The notes under the pieces: model-generated | The model's database searches: none | Told to the model about the DNA's origin: nothing | The model's input: only the letters and a program-made list of their open reading frames with translations | Shown: in pieces, positions 33,844 through 38,040 of the stretch | Layout of the letters: every line of letters starts with the position of its first letter | Position numbering within the stretch: the first letter of the stretch is position 1 | Origin: Candidatus Competibacteraceae bacterium | Lineage (GTDB): Bacteria > Pseudomonadota > Gammaproteobacteria > Competibacterales > Competibacteraceae | Length of the DNA: 38,040 bases | Direction: 5' to 3' | Assembly: GCA_027492875.1 (NCBI GenBank) | Contig: JAPUDV010000131.1 | Location: forward strand, 1 to 38,040 | Made by a program: the position numbers and the translations under genes

Positions 33844-35478
33844 TTACATATTCGGATAATTCGGCCCGCCGCCGCCTTCCGGTGTCACCCAGTTGATGTT
33901 CTGGGTGGGGTCCTTGATGTCGCAGGTCTTGCAGTGGACGCAGTTCTGGGCATTGATCTGCAAGCGTGGATTGCCGGCGTCGCCGTCGCGGACGATTTCG
34001 TACACCCCCGCCGGGCAGTAACGCTGCTCGGGTGCATCGTATAGCGCCAGGTTGACCTGGATCGGCACACTCGGATCCTTCAGCGTCAGGTGGCAAGGTT
34101 GATCCTCTTCGTGATTGGTGTTGGAGATGAACACCGAGGACAGTTTGTCGAAGCTGATCACGCCGTCCGGTTTGGGATAGTCGATCTTCGGGCATTCGGA
34201 CGCTTTTTTCAGTTTCGCGTGATCCGGCTTGTGGTGGAAGGTCCATGGCGCCTTGCCCCGGAACAGGTAGGTATCGAGCGCCGAATAGGCGATTGCCGCC
34301 CACAACCCCCAACTGAACGACGGTTTGATGTTGCGAACCTGGTAGAGTTCTTCCCATAACCAGCTTTGCCGCAACTGCTCGGGATACTCGGCGATCTCGT
34401 CCGAGCTCCGTCCCGCCGCCACCGCGCCAAACACCGCCTCAGCCGCCACCAGGCCGGATTTCATCGCCGTGTGGGTGCCCTTGATCTTGGGCATGTTGAG
34501 GAAGCCGGCGGTGTCGCCGATCAGTACGCCACCGGGGAAAATCAGCTTGGGAATGGATTGAATGCCACCCGCCGAAATCGCCCGCGCGCCGTAGGCGATG
34601 CGTCGGCCGCCCTCGAACGTGGGCCGGATGTCGGGATGGGTCTTGAAGCGCTGGAATTCGTCGAAGGGCGACAGATGGGGGTTTTCGTAGCCCAAGCCGA
34701 TCACGAAGCCCACCGCCACCTGATTATTTTCCATGTGGTACAGGAAAGAGCCGCCGTAAGTGCCGGGATCGAGCGGCCAACCGACGGTGTGGACGATCTT
34801 GCCCGGCAGGTGCAGGACGGGATCGATCTCCCACAGTTCCTTGATGCCGATGCCGTAGGTTTGCGGATCGACGCCCTCGCGCAGCTTGAAACGCTCGAAC
34901 AGAGTCTTGGTCAGCGAGCCGCGGCAGCCTTCGGAGAAGATCGTATAGCGGGCGTGCAGTTCCATGCCCGGCGCGAATTGCTCGGTCGGCTGGCCTGACC
35001 GGTCCACGCCCATGTCGCCGGTGGCGACGCCCACCACCGCGCCATCGTCGTTGTAGAGCACCTCGGCGGCGGCGAAGCCGGGGTAGATTTCCACGCCCAG
35101 TTCCTCGGCCTGCGTGGCCAGCCAGCGGCACAGGTTGCCCAGACTGATGATGTAGTTGCCGTGATTGTTCATCTGCGGCGGGGTGGGCAGCTTGTATGAG
35201 GTTTCGCGGGTCAGCAGCAGAAATTGATCCTGGGTGGCGGGCGTGTCGAGCGGCGCCCCCCGTTCCTTCCAGTCGGGGATCAGTTCGTTCAGGGCGCGCG
35301 GCTCCACCACCGCACCGGACAGGATATGTGCGCCGACTTCGGACCCTTTCTCCAGGATGCAAACGCTCACGTCCTGATTTTGTTCCATCGCCAGTTGTTT
35401 CAGGCGGATGGCCGCCGACAGGCCGGAAGGGCCGGCTCCGACGATAACCACATCATATTCCATACTTTCGCGTTCCAC
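33844..35478 (-). CDS. Electron transfer flavoprotein-ubiquinone oxidoreductase
   Basis: ETF-QO passes electrons from ETF to the quinone pool at the inner membrane during fatty-acid and amino-acid oxidation. The 544-aa length is normal. The FAD-binding Rossmann motif is [17 protein letters not shown] at the N-terminus. The quinone/FAD core includes [24 protein letters not shown]. The C-terminal [4Fe-4S] region has ENRQRY-like [12 protein letters not shown] and [36 protein letters not shown], with the cluster cysteines. The start is GTG at 35478, supported by AAGGAG 6 nt upstream; the ATG at 35463 lacks a site. No etfAB genes are adjacent. Confidence 0.96.
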   Translation of the reverse strand: MERESMEYDVVIVGAGPSGLSAAIRLKQLAMEQNQDVSVCILEKGSEVGAHILSGAVVEPRALNELIPDWKERGAPLDTPATQDQFLLLTRETSYKLPTPPQMNNHGNYIISLGNLCRWLATQAEELGVEIYPGFAAAEVLYNDDGAVVGVATGDMGVDRSGQPTEQFAPGMELHARYTIFSEGCRGSLTKTLFERFKLREGVDPQTYGIGIKELWEIDPVLHLPGKIVHTVGWPLDPGTYGGSFLYHMENNQVAVGFVIGLGYENPHLSPFDEFQRFKTHPDIRPTFEGGRRIAYGARAISAGGIQSIPKLIFPGGVLIGDTAGFLNMPKIKGTHTAMKSGLVAAEAVFGAVAAGRSSDEIAEYPEQLRQSWLWEELYQVRNIKPSFSWGLWAAIAYSALDTYLFRGKAPWTFHHKPDHAKLKKASECPKIDYPKPDGVISFDKLSSVFISNTNHEEDQPCHLTLKDPSVPIQVNLALYDAPEQRYCPAGVYEIVRDGDAGNPRLQINAQNCVHCKTCDIKDPTQNINWVTPEGGGGPNYPNM

Positions 35479-35553
35479 CGTTCACTCCTTATCGTGTTTT
35501 GGTGAGCTGTGGCGGGAACCGCCTCAGAGGGCAGGTTTCTCGCAAGGGTCGGG

Positions 35554-35559
35554 ATTATA
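35554..35559 (-). promoter_or_regulatory. Perfect -10 hexamer upstream of ETF-QO
   Basis: On the minus strand TATAAT lies 76-81 nt upstream of the GTG start. No good -35 sits at 17 nt; TTGCTC at 14 nt is weak. It may be an extended or activator-dependent promoter. Confidence 0.4.
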
Positions 35560-35666
35560 GGTTTGGCTGTTGGGAGCAATCTCGCTCAAACCAGCGATTC
35601 GCCAAAGTATAACATTTTAATTAAAGACAAATTTTTCTAAAAGGCACACTGCAGAATGGGGAAATA

Positions 35667-36584
35667 TCAGGCGTGCAGCGCGCGGCAGCGGGCGGCGTAG
35701 CGGCGCCAGACGGTCGGTTCCGGAGTACGAACCAGACTGCGCAGCGCATCGCCGAGAATCACCGGAACCAAGTCCGGCGCCCGCTTGCGCGCCCAGCGCA
35801 GAAAGCTGCGCAAGCGGTGGCGGAAGCAGGCCCGCCAGAGCGCGGGCGGAATCAAATCTCCGTGTTGCTCGGCGAACTTGGCCAGCGTGTCCCAATTGGC
35901 TTCGAACATCATCAACTGGCGGCGGCTGGCATTGCCGCCGTGCCGCCGATACGCCGCCAGCAGGCCAGCCACTCGCGCCACGGCGTACCGCGCCGACAGG
36001 CGCAGCCAGCAATCCAGATCTTCCAGGGGCAGAGTTTCATCAAAACCGCCGATAGCCAGAAACGCCTCGCGGCGCAAGGCCACCGTCGGATTGGCGATAT
36101 CGTTATAGCGCAGCAGCCACAGATAGGCCCGATGATCGGGGCCGGGCGGCCGGCGGTTCCGGGTAGCGGCGGACAATACCTGTCCTGCCGCGTCGATAAA
36201 GTTCACATCGGCATAGATCAGGGCCAAACGGGGATCGCTCCAGCTCTCGATGGCCTGCTGCTGGAGCCGGATCTTGTCCGGATAGAGCAGGTCGTCGGAG
36301 CCCAGCAGATGCACCCACTCGCCCCGGCAGGCCGCGATGGCGCGGTTAGAAGCAGCGCTCACGCCCCGGTTGGCCTGATGGATCACGGTCAGGCGTTCGA
36401 AGCGATCGGAATGCGTTGCGGCGAAGCGCTCGGCCACTGCCAGGGTGGTGTCGGTCGAGCCATCGTCCACCACCACCAGTTCCAGCCGGGGATAGTTTTG
36501 AGTCCTCACCGACTCCAAACAAGCATCGAGGAATTCGGCGTGGTTGTAGGCCGGCACCGCCACGCTGACCAGCGGCAGGCTCAT
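35667..36584 (-). CDS. Family 2 glycosyltransferase
   Basis: This 305-aa GT-A-fold enzyme transfers a sugar from a nucleotide-sugar to an acceptor, probably surface polysaccharide. The N-terminus is typical (LPLVSVAVPAYNHAEFLDACLESVRTQ), followed by LELVVVDDGSTDTT and the metal-binding LLGSDDLLYPDK. The likely catalytic region is GGFDETLPLEDLDCWLRL. I chose the ATG at 36584, which overlaps the upstream methyltransferase stop by 4 nt (ATGA). No transmembrane helix is visible. Sugar and acceptor cannot be told from sequence. Confidence 0.88.
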   Translation of the reverse strand: MSLPLVSVAVPAYNHAEFLDACLESVRTQNYPRLELVVVDDGSTDTTLAVAERFAATHSDRFERLTVIHQANRGVSAASNRAIAACRGEWVHLLGSDDLLYPDKIRLQQQAIESWSDPRLALIYADVNFIDAAGQVLSAATRNRRPPGPDHRAYLWLLRYNDIANPTVALRREAFLAIGGFDETLPLEDLDCWLRLSARYAVARVAGLLAAYRRHGGNASRRQLMMFEANWDTLAKFAEQHGDLIPPALWRACFRHRLRSFLRWARKRAPDLVPVILGDALRSLVRTPEPTVWRRYAARCRALHA

Positions 36585-37201
36585 TTTTCCACCAGCAGGA
36601 AATACTGCACCGCCAGGAACTCGCCGAGCAGCCGGTGTGGATACCACCAGCGGCGGTATTTGGGCTTGATGTAGGGTGCGATGGCCGCTACTCGCCAACC
36701 GGCCCGACCGACCGCATCCAACAGGCTGGAGCGGGTGAAGAAATGCAGGTGGGTGCGGTCCAGGATACCGGCGTCGGCGTAGTCGAAGCGGCCTTGGAAC
36801 AGCAGGGGCAACACGACACTCTTGTGGCGCACGTTGGGCACGCTCAACAGCAAGCGCGCACCGGGTCGAATGCGGCGGTGCAATTCCGCCAGAGCGTGCC
36901 AGGGATCGATCAAGTGCTCCAGCACATCGGCCATGATCAGCAGATCGTAGTCGGTCCAGGGCATCTGCTCCGCGATGGCCATCAGGTCGGCCACCCATAC
37001 CCGGTGAAGCTGGGTGGCCGCCTGGGCCGCCGCTTCCGCATTGGGCTCGATCCCGTCGCAGCGTTCGGCCAGACCGGCTTGCAGCAGTTGTCGGCCCAGG
37101 CGACCACCGGCGCAGCCGATGTCCAGCACGATGCCGGAGCAGCCGTGAGGGCGCAGAAAATCCACCAGATCCTGCCGGTCGGCGGCGTAATAGCGGCTCA
37201 T
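36581..37201 (-). CDS. Class I SAM-dependent methyltransferase
   Basis: This 206-aa enzyme has the SAM-binding motif I VLDIGCAGGRLGRQL, an acidic residue closing beta2 (DGIEPNAEAAAQA), and motif YDLLIMADVLEHLIDPW of the Methyltransf_23 type. The tail (LHFFTRSSLLDAVGRAGWRV) matches family members found in polysaccharide loci. I chose the ATG at 37201 (MSRYYAADRQ); the longer frame is not protein-like. It overlaps the glycosyltransferase by 4 nt, so the two probably act together, for example methylating a glycan. The acceptor is unknown. Confidence 0.85.
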   Translation of the reverse strand: MSRYYAADRQDLVDFLRPHGCSGIVLDIGCAGGRLGRQLLQAGLAERCDGIEPNAEAAAQAATQLHRVWVADLMAIAEQMPWTDYDLLIMADVLEHLIDPWHALAELHRRIRPGARLLLSVPNVRHKSVVLPLLFQGRFDYADAGILDRTHLHFFTRSSLLDAVGRAGWRVAAIAPYIKPKYRRWWYPHRLLGEFLAVQYFLLVEK

Positions 37202-37253
37202 GGTCTCCGTTCGCGACCGACGGTGGGTCAGCGGCAGGGGCGGCCTGGGTGAC

Positions 37254-37958
37254 TCACAGCCCGACCCGATCCAGCCAGGCGGCGAAACAGCGCCGGCCCA
37301 GCGCAGCGGCGTCGGCAGCATAACGGGCCGTGTCGGCTCGCAGCGCCGGCACGCTCAGGCCCGATGTCTGGCCGATCTCGCAAGCGTGACCGATGAACCA
37401 GCGCTCCAGTCCCCGCGCGGTGGTTTCAACATGGAATTGCAGCGCCAGCGCGTGCTCGCCCCACGAAAACGCCTGATGCGGATACAGGTCGGTGGAGGCC
37501 AGCAGTTCGGCGCCCTCGGGTAGATCGAAGGTATCGCCGTGCCAATGCAGTACCGGCACGCCGCCGGCGAACGCCGCCAAGGAGCTTTCCCGCCCAGCTT
37601 CGGTCAGCGCCAGCGGTTTCCAGCCGATCTCCTTCCGCCCGCCCGGATAGACTCGCGCCCCCAGCGCCCGGGCAATCATCTGGCAACCCAGGCAGAGGCC
37701 GAGCGTCGGCCGACCCGCGTCCAACCGCGCCCGCAGCACGCGCAGTTCGTCGTGGATAAAGGGATAGGCATCGTCTTCGTAGACGCCGATGGGACCACCC
37801 AGGATCACCAGCAGATCGTCGGTCGAGGGGTCCAGCGCAGCCAGATCGTCGTAACCGGCCTCCAGATAGCGCACGGCGTAACCGCGCTCGGCCAGTACCG
37901 GGGCGAAGGCATCGAGATCCTCGAAGGCCACATGACGGATGGCGAGAACGGTTTTCAT
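37254..37958 (-). CDS. Class I glutamine amidotransferase (stand-alone, GuaA-like)
   Basis: This 234-aa protein has the class I glutaminase triad: nucleophile Cys in LGLCLGCQMIARALG, and the His and Glu in LQFHVETTARG. The oxyanion region is VILGGPIGVYEDDAYPF. Such single-domain proteins are annotated as GMP synthase-like or gamma-Glu-hydrolase-like (for example PuuD or YfeJ types). They use glutamine or gamma-glutamyl substrates, but the true acceptor is unknown. It lies 52 nt before the methyltransferase on the same strand and may be the first gene of that transcript. Confidence 0.85.
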   Translation of the reverse strand: MKTVLAIRHVAFEDLDAFAPVLAERGYAVRYLEAGYDDLAALDPSTDDLLVILGGPIGVYEDDAYPFIHDELRVLRARLDAGRPTLGLCLGCQMIARALGARVYPGGRKEIGWKPLALTEAGRESSLAAFAGGVPVLHWHGDTFDLPEGAELLASTDLYPHQAFSWGEHALALQFHVETTARGLERWFIGHACEIGQTSGLSVPALRADTARYAADAAALGRRCFAAWLDRVGL

Positions 37959-38040
37959 GGATGTACTCGGGTGGCTGGGCAGTGCGGGCGACCCCGCGCT
38001 TGCCGCCCGCGAGCCGGGGAAAACGCAGCGTAGCTGGATT

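Overview
The window is GC-rich chromosomal DNA from a gammaproteobacterium. The core gene order ribF-ileS-lspA-ispH, a MlaA/LpxL-type outer-membrane lipid operon, tesA-ybbA-ybbP, a Zur/Znu zinc locus and ETF-ubiquinone oxidoreductase all fit that class. The dispersed palindromic repeat and the large secreted protein with a duplicated 'GLIRGWAC' domain suggest an uncultured, wastewater-type relative of Competibacter, Contendobacter or Plasticicumulans. That placement is my inference from style of sequence, not from any search.

Layout. 1-430: an IS200/IS605-like hairpin, an uncertain short ORF, a terminator and a minus-strand tRNA-Thr(CGT). 494-6602 (minus): an orphan LytTR response regulator, then ispH, lspA, ileS and ribF. 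6953-8101 (minus): a slipin. 8123-9032: no protein gene, but a degenerate tRNA-Arg-like cloverleaf, a second tRNA-arm fragment, a dispersed repeat and the terminator of cca. 9033-10274 (minus): cca. 10385-14388 (plus): a lipoprotein aminopeptidase, yejF, rnhA and dnaQ. 14762-19372 (plus): a shortened KdpD-like kinase, KdpE, a 131-aa unknown protein, a 53-aa membrane peptide and an orphan beta subunit of a Na+-translocating decarboxylase. 19427-20370: two decayed transposases. 20383-24354: tesA, divergent from ybbA-ybbP. 24358-27495: zur-znuC-znuB, divergent from znuA across twin Zur-like boxes. 27689-28573: a TAXI-type binding protein. 28643-30494 (minus): mlaA, a DUF2007 gene and an LpxL-like acyltransferase, overlapping by 4 nt each. 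30495-31159: an intergenic tract ending in an AT-rich island with a 37-codon ORF. 31160-33709: an 849-aa secreted modular protein. 33844-35478 (minus): ETF-QO. 35667-37958 (minus): glycosyltransferase, methyltransferase and a class I glutamine amidotransferase.

The best candidate for an undescribed system is 14762-19372. A KdpD homologue that lacks the whole N-terminal cytosolic sensor region is paired with KdpE. Downstream, just before the small-protein/OadB-like operon, lie four TTTA-type half-sites in two tandem pairs with 11-bp spacing, which resemble a KdpE box. No kdpFABC genes and no decarboxylase alpha subunit are nearby. The reading I favour is that the Kdp-type two-component system has been rewired to control a Na+ transport module built from a lone beta subunit and two small accessory proteins.

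A second theme is that a dispersed palindromic repeat has been absorbed into the 3' ends of two essential-type genes (ribF and znuC), so it encodes their C-terminal tails.
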